From: Bacteroides mediterraneensis
GTDB lineage: Bacteria; Bacteroidota; Bacteroidia; Bacteroidales; Bacteroidaceae
Length of the DNA stretch: 64,000 nucleotides
Assembly (NCBI RefSeq): GCF_016900355.1
Contig: NZ_JACJKA010000007.1
Location: forward strand, 51,515-115,514
Direction: 5' to 3'
The translations under genes and the position numbers were made by a program. Below are positions 1 through 14,100 of this stretch, one piece after another. Within the stretch, counting starts at the first letter, position 1. Each line of letters begins with the position of its first letter. The notes under the pieces are model-generated. The model did not search any database. It saw only the letters and a list, made by a program, of their open reading frames with translations, and was not told where the DNA came from.

Positions 1-1
1 C

Positions 2-1831
2 AACTACGGAGCAGACGGCGGTCTGTATGCAGAACTGATCAAAAACCGTTCGTTTGAGTTCCCGCAACACCTGATGGGATGGGACATCTTCGGAAACGTT
101 ACCCTTCAAGACGATGGACCGTTTGAAAAGAACCCACATTACGTACGTCTCGGAGCCCCCAGCCATCCGCACAAACGGACCGGTATTGAAAATGAAGGTT
201 TCTTCGGCATTGGTATCAAAGCTAACGAAAAATACCGCTTTACCGTATGGGCCAGAGGAGAAAACCAGAAAATACAGGTGGAACTGATTGACAATGCGTC
301 CATGGGAGAATCGCAGGTCATCACTTCACAAGACGTCAACATCAACTCCAAAGACTGGAAAAAATATGAAGTCATCCTGACTCCTACCCAGACACAAGCC
401 AAAGCTCATTTGAGAATTTTCTTAGCTTCCCCGGGTACAGTCGACCTGGAACATGTATCTCTCTTCCCGGTAGATACATGGAAAGGACGTGAAAACGGAC
501 TGCGGAAAGACCTTGTACAGGCATTGGCCGACACCAAACCGGGCATCTTCCGTTTCCCGGGAGGATGTATTGTAGAAGGCACTGAAATCACTGACCGTTA
601 CAACTGGAAAAACTCTGTAGGACCGGTGGAAAACCGTCCGCTCAACAGTAACCGCTGGGAGTATACCTTCCCCTACCGTTTCTTCCCGGACTACTTCCAG
701 AGCTACGGCATGGGATTCTATGAACTATTCCTGCTGGCTGAAGACATGGGAGCCGAACCGCTTCCGGTGCTGAACTGTGGATTGGCTTGCCAGTACCAGA
801 ACGATGACCCGAAAGCACACGTTCCCGTAGACCAACTGGACAGCTACATCCAGGATGCACTTGACCTGGTTGAGTTCGCCAACGGCGACACCAACACCAA
901 ATGGGGAAAACTTCGCGCCGATATGGGTCATCCGGCTCCGTTCAACCTGAAATTCATAGCCATTGGTAACGAACAGTGGGGACCGGAATATCCGGAACGA
1001 CTGAAACACTTTGTAGAAGCTCTGCGCAAAGCACATCCGGAAATCAAAATTATCGGTTCATCTGGTCCGCAGTCTGAAGGAAAAGATTTCGACTACTTGT
1101 GGCCGGAAATGAAAAAACTGAAAGTGGACTTGGTAGACGAACATTTCTACCGTCCTGAAGACTGGTTCCTGAAATCAGGCAACCGTTACGACAACTACGA
1201 CCGGAAAGGTCCGAAAGTATTTGCCGGAGAATATGCCTGCCACGGAAAAGGCAAGAAATGGAACCACTTCCACGCTTCTCTGCTCGAAGCTGCGTTCCTG
1301 ACAGGAGTAGAAAGAAATGCCGATGTGGTACACATGGCTACCTACGCTCCGCTGTTGGCTCACGTAGAAGGATGGCAGTGGCGTCCGGACTTAATTTGGT
1401 TCGACAATCTGCGCTCTGTACGCACTTGCAGTTGGTATGTACAGTCACTTTACGGACACAACAAGGGTACCAACGTAGTGCCTCTGACGATGGACAAGAA
1501 ACCGGTCAGCGGACAAGAAGGTCAGAACGGATTGTTTGCCAGTGCCGTTTGGGATGAACCCACTCAGACTTACATCGTAAAAGTGGCCAACACCTCCGAC
1601 AAGGCTCAGCCTCTCACACTGGAATTCAAAGGATTGAAGAAATCTGTCACTTTGGGCGACGGAAAATGTATTACCCTGCATACAGAAAATCCGGATGCAG
1701 AGAATACACTCGACAATCCGAACCTGATTACGCCTCAGGAAAGTACCTTATCTATCGAAGGAAATACGCTCAATACCGAAATAGGTGCCATGACATTTGC
1801 CGTCTACAAATTCAAGAAAGAAAGTAAATAA
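2..1831 (+). CDS. Alpha-L-arabinofuranosidase, GH51 (5' end outside the window)
   Basis: The reading frame is already open at base 2 (NYGADGGLYAELIKNRSFE), so the N-terminus lies upstream and 609 residues are visible. The opening motif is typical of GH51 arabinofuranosidases. The acid/base glutamate sits in IGNEQWGPEY (near base 970) and the nucleophile in VDEHFYRPEDWF (near base 1140). Members of the family remove terminal arabinofuranose from arabinan, arabinoxylan or arabinogalactan. The C-terminal third is the usual beta-sandwich. A strong hairpin terminator follows 24 bases after the stop, so this is the last gene of its transcript. The family call is firm; the exact substrate is not visible. 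Confidence 0.93.
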   Translation, partial: NYGADGGLYAELIKNRSFEFPQHLMGWDIFGNVTLQDDGPFEKNPHYVRLGAPSHPHKRTGIENEGFFGIGIKANEKYRFTVWARGENQKIQVELIDNASMGESQVITSQDVNINSKDWKKYEVILTPTQTQAKAHLRIFLASPGTVDLEHVSLFPVDTWKGRENGLRKDLVQALADTKPGIFRFPGGCIVEGTEITDRYNWKNSVGPVENRPLNSNRWEYTFPYRFFPDYFQSYGMGFYELFLLAEDMGAEPLPVLNCGLACQYQNDDPKAHVPVDQLDSYIQDALDLVEFANGDTNTKWGKLRADMGHPAPFNLKFIAIGNEQWGPEYPERLKHFVEALRKAHPEIKIIGSSGPQSEGKDFDYLWPEMKKLKVDLVDEHFYRPEDWFLKSGNRYDNYDRKGPKVFAGEYACHGKGKKWNHFHASLLEAAFLTGVERNADVVHMATYAPLLAHVEGWQWRPDLIWFDNLRSVRTCSWYVQSLYGHNKGTNVVPLTMDKKPVSGQEGQNGLFASAVWDEPTQTYIVKVANTSDKAQPLTLEFKGLKKSVTLGDGKCITLHTENPDAENTLDNPNLITPQESTLSIEGNTLNTEIGAMTFAVYKFKKESK

Positions 1832-1854
1832 GTCATCGGTTTATTGCCAAAAAG

Positions 1855-1888
1855 GTGCGTCTGGATTGCCCGGACGCACTTTTTTTTT
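1855..1888 (+). terminator. Rho-independent terminator after GH51 gene
   Basis: The arms GTGCGTCTGG and CCGGACGCAC pair over 10 positions with one G-T wobble, around a loop of about 5 bases. Nine T follow. Confidence 0.85.
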
Positions 1889-1892
1889 CGCT

Positions 1893-2006
1893 TTAATAAT
1901 ACATACACAACCTATATCCTAAATACAATAAACAAGTACATGCCACCAGTATCATGGTCAGTGTCACCTTCAGGGCTTTCTGACGCTCCTTTAAACTTAG
2001 TTCCAT
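1893..2006 (-). CDS. Very small single-span membrane protein (37 aa, hypothetical)
   Basis: The ORF reads MELSLKERQKALKVTLTM and continues with a hydrophobic stretch (ILVACTCLLYLGY) before ending RLCMYY. This is a charged N-terminus followed by one membrane span. A GGAGG lies 8 bases before the chosen ATG. An in-frame ATG 5 codons upstream (2021) would give 42 aa, and the GGAGG lies inside that longer form. The stop codon falls just before the terminator of the convergent GH51 gene. I do not recognise a family. The protein-like composition, start signal and membrane span are the only support, and the ORF could be chance. Confidence 0.4.
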   Translation of the reverse strand: MELSLKERQKALKVTLTMILVACTCLLYLGYRLCMYY

Positions 2007-2190
2007 ACCAAAGTCCTCCATTTATTCTGTAACAAATATCGTGAAAATATATTACAAAATCATGTAAACAAAGTGACTTTTGTGTGAAAATGTTTTTCGG
2101 ATTCCATTCCGTCCACTTTCCTTAACAAATCTTTCAAACAAATGGAAAATTTGAAATTATGTTATAAAGCACGTCTCCTATCCTTATTCC

Positions 2191-2221
2191 TTTGCAGATT
2201 TCCGGAAAGTCCTTACCTTTG
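2191..2221 (+). promoter_or_regulatory. Bacteroides-type promoter of small RNA copy A
   Basis: A -33 TTTG (2191-2194) and a -7 TACCTTTG (2214-2221) are separated by exactly 19 bases, matching the known Bacteroidota housekeeping promoter. It points into the element at 2228-2290. Confidence 0.75.
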
Positions 2222-2227
2222 CACCGT

Positions 2228-2290
2228 GTTTTTCATAGTATTAGATTTAAGGTTAACAAAGGGTTGGAGTTCAGCGGAACTCCTTTTTTT
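2228..2290 (+). ncRNA. Putative small RNA, copy A of a duplicated family
   Basis: This stretch of about 63 nt lies between a consensus promoter and a terminator (GGAGTTC-AGC-GGAACTCC then seven T, 2266-2290). It has no useful ORF. The body, including ATTAGATTTAAGGTTAAC, is nearly identical to 25340-25402 elsewhere in this window. Conservation of promoter, body and terminator together at two unlinked sites argues for a real RNA gene. Paralogous small RNA families are reported in Bacteroides, but I cannot assign this to a named one. The transcript start is estimated from the -7 box. Confidence 0.65.
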
Positions 2291-2305
2291 ATGTCCGTAT
2301 GTGAA

Positions 2306-2355
2306 CAAAAAAAAATTCCGGACCTGAGCATCCGTTTTGCTCAAGCCCGGAATTT
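2306..2355 (-). terminator. Terminator of the GH2 beta-galactosidase gene
   Basis: Read on the minus strand, AATTCCGGGCTTGAGCA pairs with TGCTCAGGTCCGGAATT, followed by nine or more T. It lies just past the stop at 2379. Confidence 0.8.
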
Positions 2356-2378
2356 CTATTTTCCGTCAAAGGCAATTT

Positions 2379-5735
<3,357 letters not shown>

Positions 5736-5761
5736 TTAAGGTTAATAATTTTCTGGCCACA

Positions 5762-5795
5762 AGTTAGGAAGAATATTTTATATTCATCCTAACTT
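5762..5795 (-). promoter_or_regulatory. Hairpin in the leader of the GH2 beta-galactosidase gene
   Basis: GTTAGGA-t-GAATA pairs with TATTC-t-TCCTAAC around a short A-rich loop. No T run follows on the minus strand, so it looks like a leader structure rather than a terminator. It lies in the ~136-nt leader predicted from the promoter at 5868-5898. Confidence 0.4.
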
Positions 5796-5867
5796 TCCTC
5801 ATAAAATTTATTTTCCATATCAAGATAGATATAAATAACTTACTCAAAAAAACTTCTTAAATGCATA

Positions 5868-5898
5868 CAAATATATTATCTTATAGAATCAGCCCAAA
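5868..5898 (-). promoter_or_regulatory. Promoter for the GH2 beta-galactosidase, inside the upstream gene's 3' end
   Basis: On the minus strand TTTG (5898-5895) and TATATTTG (5875-5868) are spaced by exactly 19 bases. The -7 box begins right after the stop codon of the 5876 gene and the -33 box lies in its last codons. Confidence 0.6.
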
Positions 5899-7912
5899 CA
5901 ACACATTCATCCTGCAAACTTCTTTGTTTTGAAACCGTTCTTACTTGAATCTTATTTTCTCCCATTTCCAATTTTACATTTTTCCATTTTACAGTTGCAT
6001 ATTGATCAGGGGATGCCTTTCCTATAATCATTCCATTAACTAGCAACTCCACCTCACCAACATTAGTAAAAACCGTTATATCTTGTACTAGATTAGTACG
6101 ATTACGACAACGTTTCTCTGCAATATAAAGCATTGGCTCTGGATTCCAATTAGCTTTATAAAAATAAAATGCATCTTTTTTTATCTTACGATCAAATGTC
6201 ACTAATCCTTTATCATTAATTCCTATACGATCCCCCTCATGACGGTGGGCAGCTCCAAAATCAAACATATTCCAAACAAAACTTCCCCATACAAAAGGGC
6301 GTTCATTAATAATCTTCCAATTCTCCATGTGATAATAAGTCTGCCAATTTTCAGGATGCCAGAAACTAACAGGAATAGGACGACATAAGGAATCTTGTTG
6401 ATGATAAATACTCGCTCCAGCCCCGTATTCACTAATCCCTATACATAAATCTGGATATGTGGAATGAGTTTCATCTAAAAATTCTGCCAGATTCTCAGGG
6501 GTACTATTATACCAGCCATCATAACGATTCCAGGCTATACAATCCGTTAGAAAATTTAAACTACCACTTTGATTACTAGCTGCTGTTGTGGGACGTGAAG
6601 AATCCTCAGAATGAGCGAGAATATTTAACTCTCTAATATACTCAACAGGATTATCCCCTTGCTCTGTTAATTCATTGAACAACCCCCAGAAACAAATAGA
6701 AGGATGATTGTAATTTTGACGAATCAATTCCCGCAATTGCTGTTTACCATTCTCACGGAAGTCTAAAGAATTAACAAATCCTTTATCTTCATATCCCCCC
6801 GGTCCTACAAATGGAATTTCAGCCCACGTAATAATACCAGACCTATCCATCAAATCATATATATCTTCAGATTGTTGATAATGTGCTAGACGAACAGCAT
6901 TTACTCCCATTTCAAGCATAATATGCATATCTTCCTCATGATGTTCACTATGCAAAGCGTTACCTAGTTCTGGGCGATCCTGATGCCGGCAAACTCCATG
7001 CAGTTTTAAATATTCACCATTTAAAAAGAACCCTTTATTAGGATCTATTCCAAAATAACGTATACCTAATGGTTGAACAACTTTATCCAATAACAGTCCA
7101 TCCGCCCACAAAGTAGTTTCTGTTTGATACATAAAAGGATCTTTTTTCCCGTTCCACAAATGAGGACTCCCTATTTTTACTGGAAAAACGACCTTTTCTT
7201 CTTTTCCTTCTTCAAGATTTATCTGTCGTTCATATTGAGATGTAATATTTAGACCATCTTTTACCTCAAACCGAACCATTACATTACATTTCTTTAGACG
7301 GTTTGACAACAAAATCGTAGCTAAAATTATAGCTTCATCATTAGTTACTTTCTGCTGAGTTAAATATACTCCAGGAGAGGCATAATCCTGTAAAGAAATG
7401 CAAACAGATTCCGTTACAATTAATTCTACTCCACGATAAATTCCCCCATACATATTAAAATCACCCACCAAAGGCATTACATCCAATCGCTCAGCATTAC
7501 TTACCCTCACTAATAACTTATTATCTTTCCCATAATTAACCTTATCTGTAATTTCAAAAACAAAAGCACTATATCCTCCTTTATGTTCCCCCAAGTACTT
7601 CCCATTAACAAATACATTGGCTATAGTATTTACCCCCTCAAAACGCAAAAAAAGTCTTTTACCTTTCCACCGAGAATCGATATATAGTGTACGCTCATAA
7701 TTTCCTATACCACGCTTATAATCCAATTTACCCGATAAAGCATCTTGAGCATTCCATGTATGAGGAATCGTAACCCTTATTCCTGCATCTTTTTCCACTT
7801 GATGGGAAAACCTGAATATCCAATTATCATTTAAGGACTTACAAATGCGCTGGGAATATCCCCATAAAGCACAATAAGAGAATATGATTAATAAAATGTA
7901 TCTTAAATTCAT
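5876..7912 (-). CDS. GH2 glycosidase, probably a beta-galactosidase (PUL 1)
   Basis: The protein has 678 aa with a signal peptide (MNLRYILLIIFSYCALWGYS). The GH2 N-terminal sugar-binding domain, Ig-like domain and TIM barrel are present. The acid/base motif is FWGLFNELTE (near residue 412) and the nucleophile is in GISEYGAGA (near 494). A short C-terminal Ig-like domain ends the protein, and it lacks the LacZ small-chain domain. GH2 also contains glucuronidases and mannosidases, so the substrate is not settled; similarity to Bacteroides beta-galactosidases is my best reading. It is the last gene of the PUL 1 operon, 4 bases after the sulfatase. It is strongly AT-rich compared with the next gene downstream. 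Confidence 0.85.
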   Translation of the reverse strand: MNLRYILLIIFSYCALWGYSQRICKSLNDNWIFRFSHQVEKDAGIRVTIPHTWNAQDALSGKLDYKRGIGNYERTLYIDSRWKGKRLFLRFEGVNTIANVFVNGKYLGEHKGGYSAFVFEITDKVNYGKDNKLLVRVSNAERLDVMPLVGDFNMYGGIYRGVELIVTESVCISLQDYASPGVYLTQQKVTNDEAIILATILLSNRLKKCNVMVRFEVKDGLNITSQYERQINLEEGKEEKVVFPVKIGSPHLWNGKKDPFMYQTETTLWADGLLLDKVVQPLGIRYFGIDPNKGFFLNGEYLKLHGVCRHQDRPELGNALHSEHHEEDMHIMLEMGVNAVRLAHYQQSEDIYDLMDRSGIITWAEIPFVGPGGYEDKGFVNSLDFRENGKQQLRELIRQNYNHPSICFWGLFNELTEQGDNPVEYIRELNILAHSEDSSRPTTAASNQSGSLNFLTDCIAWNRYDGWYNSTPENLAEFLDETHSTYPDLCIGISEYGAGASIYHQQDSLCRPIPVSFWHPENWQTYYHMENWKIINERPFVWGSFVWNMFDFGAAHRHEGDRIGINDKGLVTFDRKIKKDAFYFYKANWNPEPMLYIAEKRCRNRTNLVQDITVFTNVGEVELLVNGMIIGKASPDQYATVKWKNVKLEMGENKIQVRTVSKQRSLQDECVVWADSIR

Positions 7913-7916
7913 ATTA

Positions 7917-9335
7917 TTATTTATTTAAAATGCGTTTTTTCTTCTGTAAAAAAGATGACATATTCTTCACTACATTTTTATATGAAGGATCATCTGCCCT
8001 ATTTTTATTTTCTTCTACATCGACTTGATGATCAAACAACATACGGCTACCTTTTTCCCATTCTGCATAATTATACCTCCAATCGACTGCATTATCTCCT
8101 CCTTCCCACTGAATGTATACTTTATCTTTGATCTCTTTTTTTAGATCTTTTAAAATAGGGACAAAACTCATACCGTCTAATTGTTCTGGAAAAGGAAGAT
8201 TACAGAGTTCACACAAAGTGGGATAAATATCAACAAATTCCACTAAAGACTTCGTCTTCCCTTTTTGCATTCCTGGCACACGAACTATTAAAGGTACATG
8301 TGTAGACATGTTCATCAGATTATGCTTTCCTAGAAATCCATGTTCCCCTAAATGCCATCCATGATCTCCTAACAAAATGACAATCGTATTTTTTGACAGA
8401 TCAAGTTCATCTAATGCATTAAGGACTTTTCCTATTTGTGCATCAACATAGCTTAAACACGCATAATAACCATGTTTTGCCTCTTTAATAAAATAAATAT
8501 CATCCGGAGATGTAGTACGGGCATAAGCATAAATTTCCTGGGAATTTTTTACTTCTTCAGGGAGGCCTTCTGGACGAAAGCGATTTTCTGCCACAGGTAT
8601 TTTCTCCCTATCATATAAATCCCAGTATTTTTTAGGAGCATTAAAAGGAAGATGAGGCTTCCAAAAGCCACATGCAAGAAAGAAAGGTTTTCCTTTCTCT
8701 TTCAGTCGCTTTAAATCAGCAATCGCCTTTTCTGCTAACTTTCCATCATCATAAGCTGTGTCCGGGACTTCTGCCCACTCACAAAAAGGACCACGCATTG
8801 TCTTAGGATTAATCGTACGAGCCGAAGCGCTATTCATCCATAGTTCCCATTTATTATATTCTGCCCAATATACATCATATCCATCAGGATGTGTCCGATA
8901 CGGAGGCTCACTCCAAGAATCTGCATGATCCTCAATATGATGAAAAACTTTTCCATCAGAAATAGTATAATAGCTATGAGAAGAAAACCAACCAGATAAA
9001 GGAATCGCTTCTGGACAATCTTTACTAGCCATAGCTGAAAAACTAACAAAACGTTCTGGATAATGAGGATAAACCCCTGTTAATAAACTGGCACGAGAAG
9101 CACCGCTAACAGGAACGTTACAATATGCATTTTGAAATAAAACGCCTGTTGATGCAAATTGATCAATATTAGGTGTCTTCACTGCTTCCACTCCGTAACA
9201 CCCTAATTCAGGACGCATATCATCTGCCATTAAGAATAATACATTCATTTTCTCTGTCTGCTTTGCCGCAGACAGAGAAAATGAAGTAAAAAAAGGAAGC
9301 GTTGATATTAATAATGAAAAAGCTCTCATATTCAA
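7917..9335 (-). CDS. S1-family sulfatase, iduronate-2-sulfatase-like (PUL 1)
   Basis: The protein has 472 aa with a signal peptide. It opens with NVLFLMADDMRPELGCYG, the metal-binding aspartates of the alkaline phosphatase/sulfatase fold. The modification site is VSGASRASLLTG (near residue 78), a serine-type S-x-A-S-R motif, so the formylglycine must be made by an anaerobic sulfatase maturase encoded elsewhere. The C-terminal GDHGWHLGEHG matches iduronate-2-sulfatase-like S1 enzymes. It probably desulfates the glycan before the GH2 acts. It sits 8 bases after susD and 4 bases before the GH2. The exact sulfate position attacked is unknown. Confidence 0.9.
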   Translation of the reverse strand: MNMRAFSLLISTLPFFTSFSLSAAKQTEKMNVLFLMADDMRPELGCYGVEAVKTPNIDQFASTGVLFQNAYCNVPVSGASRASLLTGVYPHYPERFVSFSAMASKDCPEAIPLSGWFSSHSYYTISDGKVFHHIEDHADSWSEPPYRTHPDGYDVYWAEYNKWELWMNSASARTINPKTMRGPFCEWAEVPDTAYDDGKLAEKAIADLKRLKEKGKPFFLACGFWKPHLPFNAPKKYWDLYDREKIPVAENRFRPEGLPEEVKNSQEIYAYARTTSPDDIYFIKEAKHGYYACLSYVDAQIGKVLNALDELDLSKNTIVILLGDHGWHLGEHGFLGKHNLMNMSTHVPLIVRVPGMQKGKTKSLVEFVDIYPTLCELCNLPFPEQLDGMSFVPILKDLKKEIKDKVYIQWEGGDNAVDWRYNYAEWEKGSRMLFDHQVDVEENKNRADDPSYKNVVKNMSSFLQKKKRILNK

Positions 9336-9343
9336 AATTTTTA

Positions 9344-11131
9344 TTATTCCCAGCCGGGATTTTGACCAAGATTAGGATTCAATGCTTTCTGATTTAATGG
9401 AATAGGACGCAAATAATACTTATCAAGCCAACCTAAAGGCTTCTCAAAGAAATACACATAACCATCTGCATTTAATAAAAGTTTATTTCCATACTCTGCA
9501 GGATTAGAGATATATACTCCTAACGGTTGTTTATCTACATAATGTCCTTTTTTCCAACGACGCAAATCATCAAAGCGAAAACCTTCTCCCATTAATTCAA
9601 CACGTCTTTCACGTCGAATCTCCCATAAAACAGGATCAACGTCCGCATCACGAGCCGGATCAAAAGCTTCATTTATCTGAGCGACCTCCATGTGGGCTAC
9701 GTGTACACGATCCCTCAATCTATTAATAGTCAAATCAGCTATATCTTGATTAAATTCATTCAACTCCCACTTAGCCTCTGCATAATTCAGCAGTACCTCG
9801 CCTAAACGAAATAATGGCGCATCCGTTGTATTTACCCCATTAGCATTACTACAATCTGTATGGGTATTATAATATTTCCACATCCAAAAACCCATTTGAC
9901 TTGCATTCCACGCAATACTCCAATTGTAATCTACAAAATGGGGCTGTCCCTGATTATAAAAACCCTTAAAGTTCGATGTAGGTAAACGATGATACGTTTC
10001 TCCTGATAAGTTCTTCATCAAATCTATAAATTTTCTTTCATCAGGATTTTCTGTATAACTCCATCCTGTAGAACTAGCTGCTGCTCCTGATAACTTCACT
10101 TTATAAGGAGGACACACCGTATAATACAATCTTTCGTCACGATCTGTAAATTGTTTATAAATATTCTGATCCCCTCCATAATTACTCAGATGATTATTTA
10201 CAGGATAACCGTTCTTACATAAATAACTATCTACAGCATCTTTAGTCATTTCAATTTTCGACTCTCCAGTTCTTACCATACGGGTTAAACCATGTCCTAA
10301 TTGAGCTGTTGCATAAGCTTTATATAAAATAATACCTGACACACCATTTAAATCTTCAGAGTTAAAAAGTTCATCATATTTAGGATGTAAATCCTTAAAC
10401 TTTGTCATAATTTTCTCAGAAGCTTCAGCACTAGCTTTCAAATACGTCTCCGCATCATTCAAGCCATGATACTTTCTCCATGTTCCTTCAAACAATCCAA
10501 AACGAGATATTAGAGCTTGAACAACAGATGTATTAATTGTATTATCTCCATCACCTACTTCTTTAATATGTTCTTCTGCATACTGTAAATTTGACAATAT
10601 ATTTTTTGCTACCAAATCTCTAGAATCTCTTGAAGCATACAATTCTTCACTACTCTCTGTTAAAACATGCTCTACCCATGGAATATCCCCAAACAAAGAC
10701 ATCATCTGAAAATATTTATAAGCACGAAAAAAATACCCAACACTTCTCCAATGTTCTTTATCTGTATCAGACATTTCAGCATCATCCAGATTATCCAACA
10801 TCAAATTTACTTTACGAATATATTCATAATCCCAATCACTGTCAGTAGCATTTACTTTTGCCTTCTGATAAGCATACTGCCCTTCATTCCCTTTGACGGC
10901 ACGAATCATATTATCAGCTTCATACTCTCCTTTAAAGAAACTCATATCTTGACCATTTCCATATCCGGTAAAAATCTCATATAACCCCCAAGAATACATC
11001 TTAAAATTATCATACGAGGTAAAAGTTGTATGCTCTGTTTGACGATCTTTAGGATTTACATCCAAGAAACCATCATTTAAGCAACTTGTCATATATAGAC
11101 ACAATCCCAATCCTAATATATATGTTTTCAT
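9344..11131 (-). CDS. SusD-like glycan-binding lipoprotein (PUL 1)
   Basis: The protein has 595 aa. The lipobox TSC (residues 15-17) follows a short hydrophobic signal, so it should be a surface lipoprotein. The N-terminal DGFLDVNPKD and the C-terminal RRERRVELMGEGFRFDDLRRWK are hallmarks of the SusD/RagB family, with TPR-like helices between. It caps the SusC barrel and captures the glycan. It starts 9 bases after susC, as usual for a SusC/SusD pair. Confidence 0.95.
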   Translation of the reverse strand: MKTYILGLGLCLYMTSCLNDGFLDVNPKDRQTEHTTFTSYDNFKMYSWGLYEIFTGYGNGQDMSFFKGEYEADNMIRAVKGNEGQYAYQKAKVNATDSDWDYEYIRKVNLMLDNLDDAEMSDTDKEHWRSVGYFFRAYKYFQMMSLFGDIPWVEHVLTESSEELYASRDSRDLVAKNILSNLQYAEEHIKEVGDGDNTINTSVVQALISRFGLFEGTWRKYHGLNDAETYLKASAEASEKIMTKFKDLHPKYDELFNSEDLNGVSGIILYKAYATAQLGHGLTRMVRTGESKIEMTKDAVDSYLCKNGYPVNNHLSNYGGDQNIYKQFTDRDERLYYTVCPPYKVKLSGAAASSTGWSYTENPDERKFIDLMKNLSGETYHRLPTSNFKGFYNQGQPHFVDYNWSIAWNASQMGFWMWKYYNTHTDCSNANGVNTTDAPLFRLGEVLLNYAEAKWELNEFNQDIADLTINRLRDRVHVAHMEVAQINEAFDPARDADVDPVLWEIRRERRVELMGEGFRFDDLRRWKKGHYVDKQPLGVYISNPAEYGNKLLLNADGYVYFFEKPLGWLDKYYLRPIPLNQKALNPNLGQNPGWE

Positions 11132-11140
11132 AATAAGCTA

Positions 11141-14100
11141 TTATAAAGTTAAGTTGATACCAAATGAATATTGACGCATATAAGGATAAGTAAATCCTCG
11201 TGACCCTAAGTCATCAGTGACTATACGTTCTGGATCAAGTCCTTTCGGCAAATGATCAAAAGTAAATAAATTTTCACCACTAAAGAATATCTGTAAATTT
11301 TTTACTCCCCACGAAGTCAGCCATTTCTTAGGTAACGAATACGACAACGTAATATTACGAATAGTAAGATAAGCTCCATTCTGCAAATAACGAGTTTGAG
11401 TCATGGTATTTGCTGTTGTATTCCCTTTAGCTGATTGATACAAACGAGGGAAATAACTATTAGTACGCTCTGGAGTCCAATAATCCAACTGTGAATCATA
11501 AATTGTACTAAATTCCTCATATTGCGGATAAAACAGTTCATTCATAATCCACATATCACGTTTTCCTACTCCTTGCAGAATAAATGATAACGAGAATCCT
11601 TTCCATCCTGCACCTCCACGAATACCATATTGATAACGACGCGTGCTATTCCCTATAATACGTGTATCACCTGGGTTCACTCCTGTATTTGTACCATTAT
11701 CAATAATTCCATCGTTATTATGATCTACATACAATATATCTCCAGGATTTGGATTGTAACCTTTCACTTTGGGAATTCCTGGCTTTAGATTTCCTTCTAC
11801 ATCAAAATCATCTTCTGTATACAAACGATCTGTATCATACCCCCATATTTCACCTAGCTCCATACCTTCACGATAATACAATTTACCATCTGCATCTTTA
11901 CCCAATAACTGAGAAGCATTATCATATTTCATGATTTTAGTACGTGCATCATATAAATTAAAGCCTAAATAATAATTTACATTTCCAATTCGATCATTCC
12001 AATCTATTGAAACTTCCCATCCCTTAGAGCGTAAATCTGCAGTATTTTGCATAGGAGCCTTAGTTCCTAAAACACCAGGCAATTCCATACCAGGTGCGAG
12101 CATTCCTTTAGTATCACGACGATACCAATCAAACACCAAATTTAATCGATTATTAAATAAACCGAGGTCAAATCCAAAATCTAGTGTACTCACCTTTTCC
12201 CAAGTAAAGTTATTACTAACCAAAGCAGGTGGTTTTAAAGCCGTAGGTTTACTTCCATTTACAACCCAATTCGGTCGAAAAGCTTCCATAGCTGGAACAA
12301 ATTGGTAAGGGTCTATGCTTTGATTACCAATATTACCCCATGACACTCTAAGTTTCAGATTGGATAAAAATGAATCACTCCAGTCCATAAAATGTTCTTC
12401 ACTCACACGCCATCCTGCAGAGACAGAAGGGAAAAAACCGAAACGGCTCTTACCAGGGAATTTAGAAGATCCATCGTATCGCCCGTTAGTTTCAAATAAA
12501 TATCTACCATCAAAAGAATAATTCAAGCGATAGAATAGTCCACGTACCTTATACTCAGAAAAAGACTCACTATTTTCATAATCTCCTGTTCCTTGAGACA
12601 AAGAGGGAAGATTATCATTAATCATGTCCCATCGAGCACTTATAATCTCATGAAACATATAACTTTCTTGATTAAACCCAGCCATAGCGCTAAAATCATG
12701 TTTCCCGATAGTTTTACTATAGCTTCCATAAAGATTCAAAGCCATATAATCTGTGGTACCTGAAATAACCTTATACATAGAGTTTGCCACCGAAGTCTCT
12801 TGATTAAAATTACTATTTCCATTGGCATACTCATATTTTTTATCATATTGGCTACTTTGAGAGTTTTTCCTATTATATGTATATTCACCGATAATCTTCA
12901 AATCTTTAAAAGGAGTTACTGTAATTTTTCCAAAAACACGCAAATTATCCCTATTATTCTCTTTAGGAGATCCTAATACAATCTGATTATGAGGAGTATT
13001 GATTGGTAAAGTAGTTCCATCCTCCATTTGTACATCTCCCAAAGGGAAATAAGAAGGGAAAGCTACCGCAGCTCCCCAAATACCATATGATGCAGCAGAA
13101 TACGGGAGTGAAGAATGTACTTTTGTATACTTAAGATCCAATTCCGGTGTAATCCATGAATAAACATCAGAGCGAATATAAGAAGAAACATTATAACGAT
13201 TATAAGCATCATTATCCGTGACTAATACTCCATCTTGCTTTACCATACCAGCCGACATCCGATAAGAAAGTTTCTTTGTACCACCACTTACAGACAAATT
13301 ATGAGTCTGTTGAAAACCTGTTTCCAGCATATCGTCAAATAAATCTGTTTCTTGAAGTTGATAACGCAGACCATCTATCGTTGCATAACCTTCAGGATAA
13401 TTTTGGGGATTATGGGCATAATCATCCAATAAGCCAAGCCAAGTATCTACATTTTCTCCAGTCCGATAGTTTACCCATCCCATATCTTTATAAGCCTGAA
13501 CTGTCTGCATTGGACTAGCCTTATGAGGCATATTAGCCGGGCGACTAAATGAAAAATTATTAGAATAATTTACCGAAACACTACTGTCCGTATTTCCTTT
13601 TTTCGTTGTAACCAAAATAACTCCGAAAGCAGCACGGGCTCCATAAATAGCAGAAGCTGCCGCATCCTTCAATACCGTTACTGATTCAATATCTTCCGGA
13701 TTCAGCATATTAATATCCATCTCAACATTATCCACCAACACTAACGGGTTTCCACCATTAATACTATTGGTTCCACGAATATTAAAACTCATTTCTGATC
13801 CTGGTTGCCCTGAAGTCCCTGTTACCTGAAGCCCCGGCATTGCCCCCAATAAGGCATCACTAACAGAAGTAATAGGACGATCTCCTAATATTTCATCCAT
13901 CTTGACACTACTAACAGCTCCAGTTAAATTTGCTTTTTTCTGTACTCCATATCCTACCACTACAACCTCTTCCAAAGTTTGTGTATCTTCTTTTAAGACA
14001 ATAGATAAAGGCTGACTTCCATCTGATTTTACTGTCTGACTCTGGTAGCCAATATATGAAATTTCAAGAACAGAAGAGGAAACCTCCAACACAAAATTCC

